This document shows, piece by piece, positions 17,072 to 24,864 of a DNA stretch of 64,000 nucleotides. Numbering within the stretch: the stretch's first letter is position 1; each line of letters begins with the position of its first letter. Source of the stretch: Sutcliffiella halmapala (lineage in GTDB: Bacteria > Bacillota > Bacilli > Bacillales > Bacillaceae_I); NCBI RefSeq assembly GCF_002019665.1, contig NZ_KV917375.1, forward strand, positions 4,105,445 to 4,169,444, read 5' to 3'. The position numbers and the translations under genes are program-made. The notes under the pieces were generated by a model, which saw nothing but the letters and a program-made list of their open reading frames with translations, did no database searches and was not told the origin of the DNA.

Positions 17072-17339
17072 AAAGATTGTAAAACAATACACAAAAGAAC
17101 TTATTAAACACTTAAACAACATCACTTAAAAGGATTACTATCGCTACACCAAATGGCATTCCGTAATGTTAACTTTTCACTCAGTCAGACCATTGTTCCA
17201 AGGCAGTTACATAAACTCTATTCAAACCCATTTCACTCATAAATAAGCTAATGGCATGAATGTAATTTTGACTTCACCTTTTCCTGTATTCACCCCATAT
17301 TGACAATCTAGTTTCCCACATGCCCCTTCTGCTTATCAC
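17072..17339. other. Gene-relic stretch
   Basis: Bases 17113-17140 repeat the 3' end of the arsR-type gene (14722-14749) with one mismatch in about 28, so an old copy of that region was probably here. On the minus strand between about 17330 and 17180, two short frames (GKLDCQYGVNTGKGEVKI and SEMGLNRVYVTALEQ) read like coding sequence but are separated by a stop and a frame change. No intact gene is visible. Confidence 0.4.
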
Positions 17340-17912
17340 TTAAGGTAAATACCCTTGCTTTTCAAATAATCTCCCTAGATTCTCTGCCATATATTGAGGG
17401 GAATGAGGCATTTTATTCACAATCCACCACTCCACAGTACCAACGAAAGCGGAAGCCAAAAACTGTGTAAGAAGTTCCGTATCCATCTCGTGTTTGGTTT
17501 TCTGTGCATTTATTTTTTCATTGATGTTGGATACAATAAACTGCAGCATACGCTCTCGAAATTCAATGGTTGTTTTACTGGAAAGCATAGAAGAGAAAAA
17601 CATATAATTTTTTTGAAAATAAGTAAATATTATCTCAAGCATATGGAACATGTTCGAGTTCTCTGGATTCATTCCATTATCTTTACAATAAATGAACATT
17701 TTGTTTAAATGCTCATTTATGCATTGATTAAGCAAGTCATATTTATCCGTGTAATGAAGATATACTGTTCCCCGATTTACATTTGCACGTTCAGCTATTT
17801 CATTTATGGTGATTTGTTCAATTTCTTTATCGGAAAAGAGTTCTAGAAAAGCCTCGGTAATAGCTTTTTTTGTCTTCAGAATTCTCCTGTCTGTCTTGGT
17901 TTCAATATCCAT
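17340..17912 (-). CDS. TetR/AcrR family transcriptional regulator
   Basis: A 190-residue regulator with helix-turn-helix at residues 20-60 (ITINEIAERANVNRGTVYLHYTDKYDLL) and a helical C-terminal domain (about 75-185) with WWIVNKMPHSPQYMAENL, as in TetR_C_8-type proteins. It is divergent from a short-chain dehydrogenase gene and probably represses it. TAGGAGGG before ATG 17912 supports the start. Confidence 0.85.
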   Translation of the reverse strand: MDIETKTDRRILKTKKAITEAFLELFSDKEIEQITINEIAERANVNRGTVYLHYTDKYDLLNQCINEHLNKMFIYCKDNGMNPENSNMFHMLEIIFTYFQKNYMFFSSMLSSKTTIEFRERMLQFIVSNINEKINAQKTKHEMDTELLTQFLASAFVGTVEWWIVNKMPHSPQYMAENLGRLFEKQGYLP

Positions 17913-17990
17913 CCTTAATTTCCCTCCTATAGTTAATAAACAAAGTGATTATAAATGTTGAATATGAGACAAATGGACATTTATTAGCCA

Positions 17991-18052
17991 TTGAATTCAA
18001 ATCTCCTACCTTTATAATAATTAACAAGCGGCGCTTATTCAACACATGTTGA
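17991..18052 (+). promoter_or_regulatory. Promoter and operator region of the SDR gene
   Basis: TTGAAT (17991-17996), 16-bp spacer, TATAAT (18013-18018). Just downstream are two inverted repeats: AAGCGGCGCTT (18026-18036) and TCAACA-CA-TGTTGA (18039-18052). They are placed to block transcription of the SDR gene and are likely sites for the divergent TetR protein. Confidence 0.55.
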
Positions 18053-18088
18053 TTAAAATAGTTTGAAATATTGAAGGAGGACTAACTG

Positions 18089-18829
18089 ATGGAAGACTTA
18101 AAATCGAAGGTAGTTATTGTTACAGGAGCATCTAGTGGAATAGGTGAGGCCACGGCTAAGCTATTAGCTCAAAACGGCGCAAAGGTAGTATTGGCTGCAA
18201 GGAGAGAAGATCGTCTGAGAACAATTGCAAATGAAATCGAAGAGAGTGGAGGAGTTTCCGTCTATTTACAGACGGATGTTGCTTCCTCTGAAGACATGCA
18301 GAAGCTAGCGCAGTTTGCCAAAAATCAGTTTGGTCGTATCGATGTTCTGGTGAATAATGCTGGTATCATGCCAGCATCACACCTAAATGAACTAAAAATA
18401 CATGAATGGGATCAAATGATAGATGTTAACATCAAGGGAGTTTTGTACGGCATCGCCGCGGTTTTGCCGACCATGCGGGAACAGCAATCTGGCCATATCA
18501 TCAATATCGCCTCAGTTGCTGGCTATCAAGTCCATCCAACCTCTGCTGTATATAGCGCAACAAAATTTGCAGTCAGAGCAATTTCAGAAGGACTCCGACA
18601 AGAAGAATCACCAGCAAACCGTATCCGTTCCACCATTATCTCTCCGGGAATGACCGATACGGAACTGACAAATACAATTAGTAGTCCGGAAGTCAAAGCA
18701 ATGGCAAGTCAAGTAAACAGTATGGCCATTTCTCCATACAGCATCGCCAGAGCGATTTCTTATGCAATAAATGAACCCAATGATGTAGCGGTCAATGAGA
18801 TTGTGATTAGACCGACAATACTGCCATAA
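18089..18829 (+). CDS. Short-chain dehydrogenase/reductase (SDR)
   Basis: A 246-residue classical SDR oxidoreductase. The NAD(P)-binding motif TGASSGIG is at about 14-21, NNAG at about 92, and the catalytic Ser-Tyr-Lys set is seen as IASVAGYQ and YSATKFA (about 156-160). AARRED after the second strand suggests NADP preference. Substrate unknown. AAGGAGG before ATG 18089 supports the start. It is divergent from a TetR gene. Confidence 0.9.
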   Translation: MEDLKSKVVIVTGASSGIGEATAKLLAQNGAKVVLAARREDRLRTIANEIEESGGVSVYLQTDVASSEDMQKLAQFAKNQFGRIDVLVNNAGIMPASHLNELKIHEWDQMIDVNIKGVLYGIAAVLPTMREQQSGHIINIASVAGYQVHPTSAVYSATKFAVRAISEGLRQEESPANRIRSTIISPGMTDTELTNTISSPEVKAMASQVNSMAISPYSIARAISYAINEPNDVAVNEIVIRPTILP

Positions 18830-18846
18830 TATTAACCAAAATATAT

Positions 18847-18890
18847 CGTTCTTCTCATTTCATAATGGGAAGGGCGTTTTTTTACATTTT
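18847..18890. terminator. Terminator after the SDR gene
   Basis: Hairpin CGTTCTTCTCATT / AATGGGAAGGGCG with G-U pairs, followed by seven T. It lies between the convergent SDR gene and ger operon. Confidence 0.65.
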
Positions 18891-18900
18891 TGTTAACTGG

Positions 18901-19933
18901 TTAGTTGATGTTAGAAGCACTTGAACTATCCCTGTTGCTTCCGTTGCTTCTATGATTTCTTATGCTACCAATCACCCATAAAATCAAAGGAATGACTATG
19001 TAGACGAGTGGATAAAGGAAGCCAATAAAAAGGATATTTTTAAACTCATATCCAATCCGAATATCGTATGTGGTATAGATCACGAATGCCAGTAAAAAGA
19101 AAGTCGTTATGCATGCGATAAGCTTCCAATTCTTGAAACCGGTCCACTCCGCTATCCCATAGCTAAGGATGAACAAGCATACTGATAGTTTAATAAAGGC
19201 ACCAAGTACCCAAAAGGTAATGTAAAAAGCATCGATGTTCTGAATGAATTCTAGAATAGAAACAAACTTCGTGAGAGAATACACGGGAACTACCATCTCA
19301 GCGGTGATGTTTGGTCCGGTCATAAACAAAAGTACCAAGGTGGTTAAGACTCCCCATAGCATAGCAATCGTCGTTCCCCAAAGAATTCCTTTCGAAGCCG
19401 TACGTTTGTTTTCGGCAAAAAAGAAGAGCATGAGAATAATCGAAGGATCTATCATATAGTTGAAGGAATATAAAGTGCCCTTCAGAATCTGCAGCCACCC
19501 CGAGTCCGCATAGATGGGTAATATCCGTAATCCCCCCTTTAAACACCACATAAACAACGAGAAATAACATACACAGGAAGATGACAATCACCGGCATCTC
19601 ATGCAGCAACACTAAATTTTGGAACTCCCCAAGGCCTCTTGTGATTGTAGACATTTGTATAAACCAAAGGATGAAGTAAAACGTGACAAATATTTTCCCT
19701 AGCACGGTGCCTAGAAGGTCTTTAATGAAAGCAACTAACGTTTTATCCTTATTTTGCATACAAACCTGGAGCATGAGCCAAGTGATGGCCAACATGATTA
19801 TGCCCCCAAGTAGAATAGAAATCCAACTATCCTGGAGCGATTGCTCAGCAGCAAGCTTTATGGGAACATAGGAAAATATGATGATAGAAGAGATACTAAT
19901 CAGCCAAAACAATTGATAACCGGTTACCTTCAT
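18901..19933 (-). pseudogene. gerAB: Spore germination permease GerAB family, frameshifted
   Basis: Two overlapping frames carry one GerAB-type membrane protein (APC-type fold). Frame 1 from 19933 gives the start MKVTGYQLFWLIS through four helices to VVYVVFKGG; frame 2 ending at 18901 gives RILPIYADSGWLQILKG and the remaining helices. The switch point is at a run of six G (minus strand, near 19535). The joined length is about 344 residues, roughly 20 short of usual GerAB proteins, and the stretch after KGG where members carry another helix is missing. This suggests a small deletion with a frame change, not only slippage. The receptor may be inactive, unless this is an assembly error. Confidence 0.75.
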
Positions 19934-19956
19934 CCGTCACTTCCCCCTACTCCTTA

Positions 19957-21120
19957 CTATTTGAACCTTTTTCCGCTCGTTCCGAGTGACCTTAGTCGAA
20001 TATTCGCCTTAACGTTAACGTCGGTTTCCATGAATGTTTCATCCCAATTTTCTTTTTGTGATTTCCACCAATAAGGAAATTCGCGATGAAGATGCTCGCC
20101 GATGCCGAATACGTCTGGCCCAAACTCCTGGACTTTATCCACCGATTGCTGTAATTCCTTTTGTATTTGCTCGTTAAGGTATTTCTGGACTTCGACTATG
20201 TTATCTACTTCATACATATCTAGTGTGGTCGTGTTTTCAAGAAGATACGCTTGTGCTTTGACGGATAATACAATGCGATTGGGATTATCGCCGCTAACGG
20301 AGCGAATCTGACGTTTAAGCCGAGTAAACCTAAATGATAAAGTACCATTGCCATCCTTCCATGGAATCGTTACACCTTGAAACGTTTCTTTCCCCGCCAT
20401 CCAAGCTACTTCAGATCCTTCTTCTTCATCCAGAATCCCTTTGACTTTAAGGTCTTTATCCAAGATGGCGAAACCTGAAAATAATGCAATCTGCATCGTT
20501 TCTTTACTGTTTATTTTTTCTTCTTCTATTTTAAAAACTGGAACCAGAGGTCTATTCCCTTCAGAAAGAATGTCAATGACAAGCTGTTTCGACGAGAAGT
20601 TTCTCATCCCGTTAATACGCATCTCCTTACCGGCTGCAATGCTAGATAGATGCTCCATAGGGTGTTCTTGCATGAGGAAATCCTTGGCACGGCCTCCTTT
20701 TATCATGATCGAAATATCCCTTAAATTGTTTGCAGGATCCCTGTTCAGTTTATCGAATAACTTGCTTACATCGTTTTTTTCGAAATACTCTTCACTGATC
20801 GCAATTAGGATTCGATGATTCTCCATCAATTTGCGGGACATTTTCCTCCGGATTTTTTGATTTGCTTCAAAAATATCTTTACCTTCGGCTGATATGACAA
20901 CGAAACTTTCCGAATCGCTGGGGCTTGCTCCCATTACACTTCCACTTATCTGAGAGGGAATTACGATTTGATGGCTAACTTCGATACCGCCATTATCAAC
21001 ATGATCGATTGCAGAACCGATGATGAAAGCCAATTGGTTTGGTTCAACAAAATTCTCGCAGCCAGAAACTGGCATTAAAATGATTAAAGTGATACAGACA
21101 AGAATGGCGCGTCGGTTCAT
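19957..21120 (-). CDS. gerAC: Spore germination lipoprotein, Ger(x)C family
   Basis: A 387-residue lipoprotein: signal peptide with lipobox VSGC (Cys about 21), then the Ger(x)C N-terminal domain (FIIGSAIDH, SRKLMENHRILIAISEEY) and C-terminal domain. It is the C subunit of a nutrient germinant receptor in the spore inner membrane. ATG overlaps the end of gerAA (ATGA); the broken gerAB follows 23 bases later. The protein itself looks intact. Confidence 0.9.
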   Translation of the reverse strand: MNRRAILVCITLIILMPVSGCENFVEPNQLAFIIGSAIDHVDNGGIEVSHQIVIPSQISGSVMGASPSDSESFVVISAEGKDIFEANQKIRRKMSRKLMENHRILIAISEEYFEKNDVSKLFDKLNRDPANNLRDISIMIKGGRAKDFLMQEHPMEHLSSIAAGKEMRINGMRNFSSKQLVIDILSEGNRPLVPVFKIEEEKINSKETMQIALFSGFAILDKDLKVKGILDEEEGSEVAWMAGKETFQGVTIPWKDGNGTLSFRFTRLKRQIRSVSGDNPNRIVLSVKAQAYLLENTTTLDMYEVDNIVEVQKYLNEQIQKELQQSVDKVQEFGPDVFGIGEHLHREFPYWWKSQKENWDETFMETDVNVKANIRLRSLGTSGKRFK

Positions 21121-22565
21121 TTTATACTCTCTTTCTTATTCTGGCCGTTCTTGATCCAGAAAGGATATCGGATTATTCGGTCTTTTATCCGTTTACCGTC
21201 AAACGGGGCTACAGGGCTAAAATATGGGGTACCGAAAGATTCCAGTGTCACAAGATGGATTAACAATATAATAATGCCGAATGCAAAACCGTAGAAGCCA
21301 AGAGCACCGGTGATAAAGAGCATGAGGTAGCGAATGATACGAAAAGGAAGGCTAGCACTATATCTCGCAATGGTGTAACCGGCAACTCCTGTTAATGAAA
21401 TAACGATAATAATTGGCGTGGATATGATGCCGGCTTCTACAGCTGCTTGTCCGATGATCAGTGCTCCAATAATGCTCATGACCGGTCCTAGTCGATTAGG
21501 AAGATGAATGCCCGCCTCTTGCAATCCGTCGAATATAATCATCATCAGCAATACCTCGATAAAGGTCGGGAATGGTGAGTTTTCTCTCGCGGCAGCGATG
21601 CTGAACATCAGATAGCGTGGGACCATCTCCGGATGGAAAGTGGTTATCGCGACGTAGATTGCTGGTAAGGCGAAAGATACGAAGGTCATAATATATCTAA
21701 TCATCCGAGTCAAAATAATAAATACAAATCTCTCAAAATAGTCGTCCGCCGATTGTAGCCCCTCCCAAAAGGTAAAGGGTAGAATGAGGGCAAATGGTGT
21801 TCCGTTTGTAATGAGTGCGACCTTTCCTTCTAATAAACATGCGGTCACGATATCCGGACGTTCAGTGTTCTGGATTTGTGAAAACATAGAAAAGGAATTA
21901 TTCTCTATCCATTCTTCAATATATGCAGAATCGATTACTCCGTCAGTATCAATTTTTCCAAGCTTGCTTCTTACTTCCGATAATACATTCTCATCCGCCT
22001 TCCCTTCCATGTATGTAAGGACAACTTCGGTTTGCGTATATTTCCCTATCGTAAAAGATTCCATTTTCAAATCCTGGTGAATAATTCTTCGTCTGATCAT
22101 CGAAGTATTCGTGCGGAGATTCTCGACGAAGCCCTCCTTGGAGCCTCGCAAGGTCGATTCCTTCTGCGACTCTTGAATACCTCGCTTCTCGTAGTCTTGG
22201 ACCTGAGCGATGATAGCGGAGTCTTCACCATCCGCTAAAATAACCAAGCTGCCTTTTAGGATATCTTGAACTAAATCCTCCAATGATTTATCAGTCTTAA
22301 TATTCGTTAGTGGAACCCATTCGCGTCTGAACATCTCAGAGAGTGATTCTATTAAATCGATTCCCTTTGGCAAACCGCTGAAAATTAGGGGTTTAAGGAT
22401 ATTATCCTCTACACCTTGCAATTTAGTCATACCTTCAATATATATAAGTAAAAGAATGGTTTCATCCTTTAATTTCAATGAGCGTAGTACAACGTCTGAG
22501 GAATGATGAAATTGTTCTCTCAGGTATGCTTCATTCACTTCGATAGATTTGCTTATAGCACTCAT
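21117..22565 (-). CDS. gerAA: Spore germination protein, GerAA family
   Basis: A 482-residue A subunit of a germinant receptor: soluble N-terminal domain to about 260, then the membrane domain with about five helices, including FALPAIYVAITTFHPEM and the family signature FPTFIEVLLMMIIFDGLQEAG near 345. First gene of a gerAA-gerAC-gerAB operon (order A-C-B). A sigma-G type promoter stands about 40 bases before the ATG, consistent with forespore expression. Confidence 0.92.
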   Translation of the reverse strand: MSAISKSIEVNEAYLREQFHHSSDVVLRSLKLKDETILLLIYIEGMTKLQGVEDNILKPLIFSGLPKGIDLIESLSEMFRREWVPLTNIKTDKSLEDLVQDILKGSLVILADGEDSAIIAQVQDYEKRGIQESQKESTLRGSKEGFVENLRTNTSMIRRRIIHQDLKMESFTIGKYTQTEVVLTYMEGKADENVLSEVRSKLGKIDTDGVIDSAYIEEWIENNSFSMFSQIQNTERPDIVTACLLEGKVALITNGTPFALILPFTFWEGLQSADDYFERFVFIILTRMIRYIMTFVSFALPAIYVAITTFHPEMVPRYLMFSIAAARENSPFPTFIEVLLMMIIFDGLQEAGIHLPNRLGPVMSIIGALIIGQAAVEAGIISTPIIIVISLTGVAGYTIARYSASLPFRIIRYLMLFITGALGFYGFAFGIIILLIHLVTLESFGTPYFSPVAPFDGKRIKDRIIRYPFWIKNGQNKKESIK

Positions 22566-22604
22566 GACTGACCACTCCGGATGATTAAATTCCTATCACT
22601 TGGG

Positions 22605-22635
22605 TATTATGAGCCATTCCGCTTGCATCTATGCA
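22605..22635 (-). promoter_or_regulatory. Sigma-G promoter of the ger operon
   Basis: On the minus strand TGCATA (22635-22630), 18-bp spacer, CATAATA (22611-22605). Both boxes agree with the sigma-G consensus (TGMATA and CATAMTA-like) used by forespore genes such as gerA-type operons. Position is right, about 40 bases before the gerAA start. Confidence 0.7.
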
Positions 22636-22823
22636 TTATCGGAATGGAAGCATACGAAAGACCATCCGAGCATCGTCAGAGTTGCATAACCCACATAAAA
22701 ATGATCAAAACAAAATGAGTTCGTGTTTAGGCTTATGAATCTTATAAACTCTTTGTAAGGTAATATACATATTTGGACCTAAACAGGAAATGTTATGTAC
22801 TAATTTTAGAAGAAGCACTGATT

Positions 22824-22850
22824 AGTCACAAAAATACTTGTTACCTCGTT
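22824..22850 (+). promoter_or_regulatory. ECF41-type promoter of the sigma factor gene
   Basis: AGTCACA (22824-22830), 16-bp spacer, CGTT (22847-22850). It shares GTCACAAAAATA and TCGTT with the promoter-like sequence before the decarboxylase gene (24569-24595). The known ECF41 consensus is TGTCACA-N16-CGTC. It lies about 60 bases before the sigma gene, implying autoregulation. Confidence 0.7.
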
Positions 22851-22912
22851 TTATTTTTGTAGCCCTTGTTATGAGAATAAGCAATTTATAGAAAGAGAAT
22901 GGAAGTGAAAAT

Positions 22913-23770
22913 ATGCAGGAAATGTACCAGCAATATAAAGGGTTACTATTTAAGCTCGCCTATCAACTGACAGGATCGGTTTCGGACGCGGAGGATGTTG
23001 TGCATGACGTTTTTCTAAAATTGTATGACGTACCACTGGAGAAGCTAACTGAACCTAAAGCTTATCTTTGTAAAATGGTAACGAATCGTTGTCGGGATTT
23101 ACAAAAATCAGCGCGTAATAAACGCGAACAATATTATGGAGAATGGCTTCCAGAACCCCTCTCGAATGATGATTCCATGGAATCGGTCGTGCGTGATGAT
23201 CTATTGTCATACGCGATGATGGTACTGCTTGAACGGCTGACACCAACGGAGCGAGTCGTTTTTGTCCTTCGTGAGGCTCTCGGCTTTGACTATCATGAAA
23301 TTGCAGAACTTGTTGAAAAAAGCGAGGTAAATTGCCGCAAACTGTTCAGTCGTGCGAGTGCAAAAATGGGGATTACCTCTGAAGAACTTATTCAACCGGA
23401 AACTGCTTCTAAAGAGTTTGTTCAGGATTTTCTGGTAGCACTCAAACAGGGGAACATGAATCAAGTCGTATCTATGCTTGATCAAAATGTTGTAATGGTC
23501 TCAGATGGTGGTGGAAAAGTAACCGCCGCTTTCGATCCAATTGAAACACGAGATCTCGTTGCACAGTTCCTGCTTGGTCCGGTACGACAAGCATCAATGA
23601 TTGACGGAATTTCACATATAGAAATCAGTCAAATTAACGAACAACCCGCTTTTATTCTTCGTTCAAGTGAAGGAATTCATACGGTGGGGATGGTTCATAT
23701 GGAGAAAAATTTGATCCGCAACATATATATTGTCCGGAACCCCGACAAGCTGAAGCATGTAGGAGTATGA
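22913..23770 (+). CDS. ECF41-family RNA polymerase sigma factor
   Basis: A 285-residue ECF sigma factor with a fused C-terminal SnoaL-like domain. Region 2 (about 5-70) has DAEDVVHDVFLKLY; region 4 (about 105-160) has LTPTERVVFVLREALGFDYHEIAELV. The linker WLPEP (about 81-85) and the C-terminal motifs DGGGK (about 197-201) and NPDKL (near 279) mark group ECF41, where the C-terminal domain, not a separate anti-sigma factor, tunes activity. The usual partner, a carboxymuconolactone decarboxylase-like gene, is convergent next door. The inducing signal is unknown. Confidence 0.9.
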   Translation: MQEMYQQYKGLLFKLAYQLTGSVSDAEDVVHDVFLKLYDVPLEKLTEPKAYLCKMVTNRCRDLQKSARNKREQYYGEWLPEPLSNDDSMESVVRDDLLSYAMMVLLERLTPTERVVFVLREALGFDYHEIAELVEKSEVNCRKLFSRASAKMGITSEELIQPETASKEFVQDFLVALKQGNMNQVVSMLDQNVVMVSDGGGKVTAAFDPIETRDLVAQFLLGPVRQASMIDGISHIEISQINEQPAFILRSSEGIHTVGMVHMEKNLIRNIYIVRNPDKLKHVGV

Positions 23771-23792
23771 TACCTATATTGCTTTCCTATTG

Positions 23793-23846
23793 AGACCCGA
23801 AAGATGGATACTTTAAAAAAGTTACCATCTTTCGGGTCTTTTTTTG
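23793..23846. terminator. Terminator after the ECF41 gene
   Basis: 15-bp stem AGACCCGAAAGATGG (23793-23807) with complement at 23825-23839, then seven T. It separates the convergent sigma and decarboxylase genes. Confidence 0.85.
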
Positions 23847-23925
23847 AATCAAACTATTAGATCGAGTTGACGATTATTAATGAGCAAAACAATAATCTTC
23901 CTCAAGAGCACGTGGCAAGGTGCGC

Positions 23926-24411
23926 TTATTGTGCTGATAGTCCGGCTTTCGTCAATCCAAACGCTGTGTCTGCAGAACCCGGTACAGTTTTGAAAGCTAC
24001 GTTAATACGGTTCCAAGCATTGATTGCCATAATGGAAAAAGTAAGGTCTGATATTTCTTTTTCTGACAACTGCTCACGAACACGGTCATAAATGTCGTCA
24101 GGTACACCTTGCTCAGGCATCTTAGTCAATATCTCGGTCCATGCCAATGAAGCTCGTTCGCGCGGACTAAATAGCGTTGATTCGCGCCAAATCGAGATAT
24201 GGTAAAGGCGAAGCTCACTCTCACCATGGATCTTGGCTTGTTTGATATGCATGTCTAGGCAAAACCCACACCCATTCATTTGTGAAGCTCTGATGTGAAC
24301 GAGATGGAGGATTTTCTCCTCAATTGCACTTTCCTTCTCGGCATTGCTAAGTTCAATCATCTTGTTGAAAAATTCTGGTGATTGTTGCATATAATTAATA
24401 CGTTGTGTCAT
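23926..24411 (-). CDS. Carboxymuconolactone decarboxylase (AhpD-like) family protein
   Basis: A 161-residue CMD/AhpD-fold protein. The redox-type motif CGFCLDMHIKQAK, near residue 48, matches E-x-x-x-x-C-x-x-C-x-x-x-H of peroxidase-linked members (here NGCGFCLDMH). The helix LVHIRASQMNG precedes it. Members reduce peroxides or act in unknown redox steps. In ECF41 systems the CMD gene is the typical target; the promoter-like site at 24569-24595 supports that here and implies a leader of about 150 bases. Confidence 0.88.
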   Translation of the reverse strand: MTQRINYMQQSPEFFNKMIELSNAEKESAIEEKILHLVHIRASQMNGCGFCLDMHIKQAKIHGESELRLYHISIWRESTLFSPRERASLAWTEILTKMPEQGVPDDIYDRVREQLSEKEISDLTFSIMAINAWNRINVAFKTVPGSADTAFGLTKAGLSAQ

Positions 24412-24864
24412 GACCGTTGTCCCTCTTTTCTTATTTTATGATTAATAGTTTTCAAGCACTATCTATCCTAATGAATATGCATTCTATTAGGACTACTGGA
24501 TTCGTCATTGCTGCACTCTTTCTACCTTTAACCTCAACTCCCTCCAATTTAGTACACTCAACTATATAACGACGCTAGTGTTATTTTTGTGACAAGGAGG
24601 TGCCTGTCGCTCCCCAAAATAGTCGAAAACTAGACATATAGATTATGCTAAAAAGCCTTGTAGAGAGTAAAAATTCTCTACAAGGCTTTTTTTTTTTGTA
24701 TTTTCAGAAAGAATAAAATTGCGGCTGCATATTTCTTTCGGAAAAACGTTCTAGAGTTATTCTTGCTTTAAAGGTTTGTTTAAATGGACGCGGGGACAGG
24801 TTCATCTTCCCATAGGAAGCACTGAGAACCTTCCCCACTGCTTCATTAACCAATTTTACAATAA
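24412..24864. other. Intergenic region with promoter, terminator and repeat trace
   Basis: Holds the leader and promoter of the decarboxylase gene, a perfect 16-bp hairpin AAAAGCCTTGTAGAGA (24651-24666, complement 24675-24690, then ten or more T) that can terminate in either direction, and a REP-like string GGACGCGGGGACAGG followed by TTCATCTTCCCATAG (24786-24815). No coding frame is seen. Confidence 0.7.
24569..24595 (-). promoter_or_regulatory. ECF41-type promoter of the decarboxylase gene
   Basis: On the minus strand TGTCACA (24595-24589), 16-bp spacer, CGTT (24572-24569). The -35 box is the exact ECF41 consensus, and the spacer start AAAATA is shared with the sigma gene promoter at 22824-22850. 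Confidence 0.7.
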
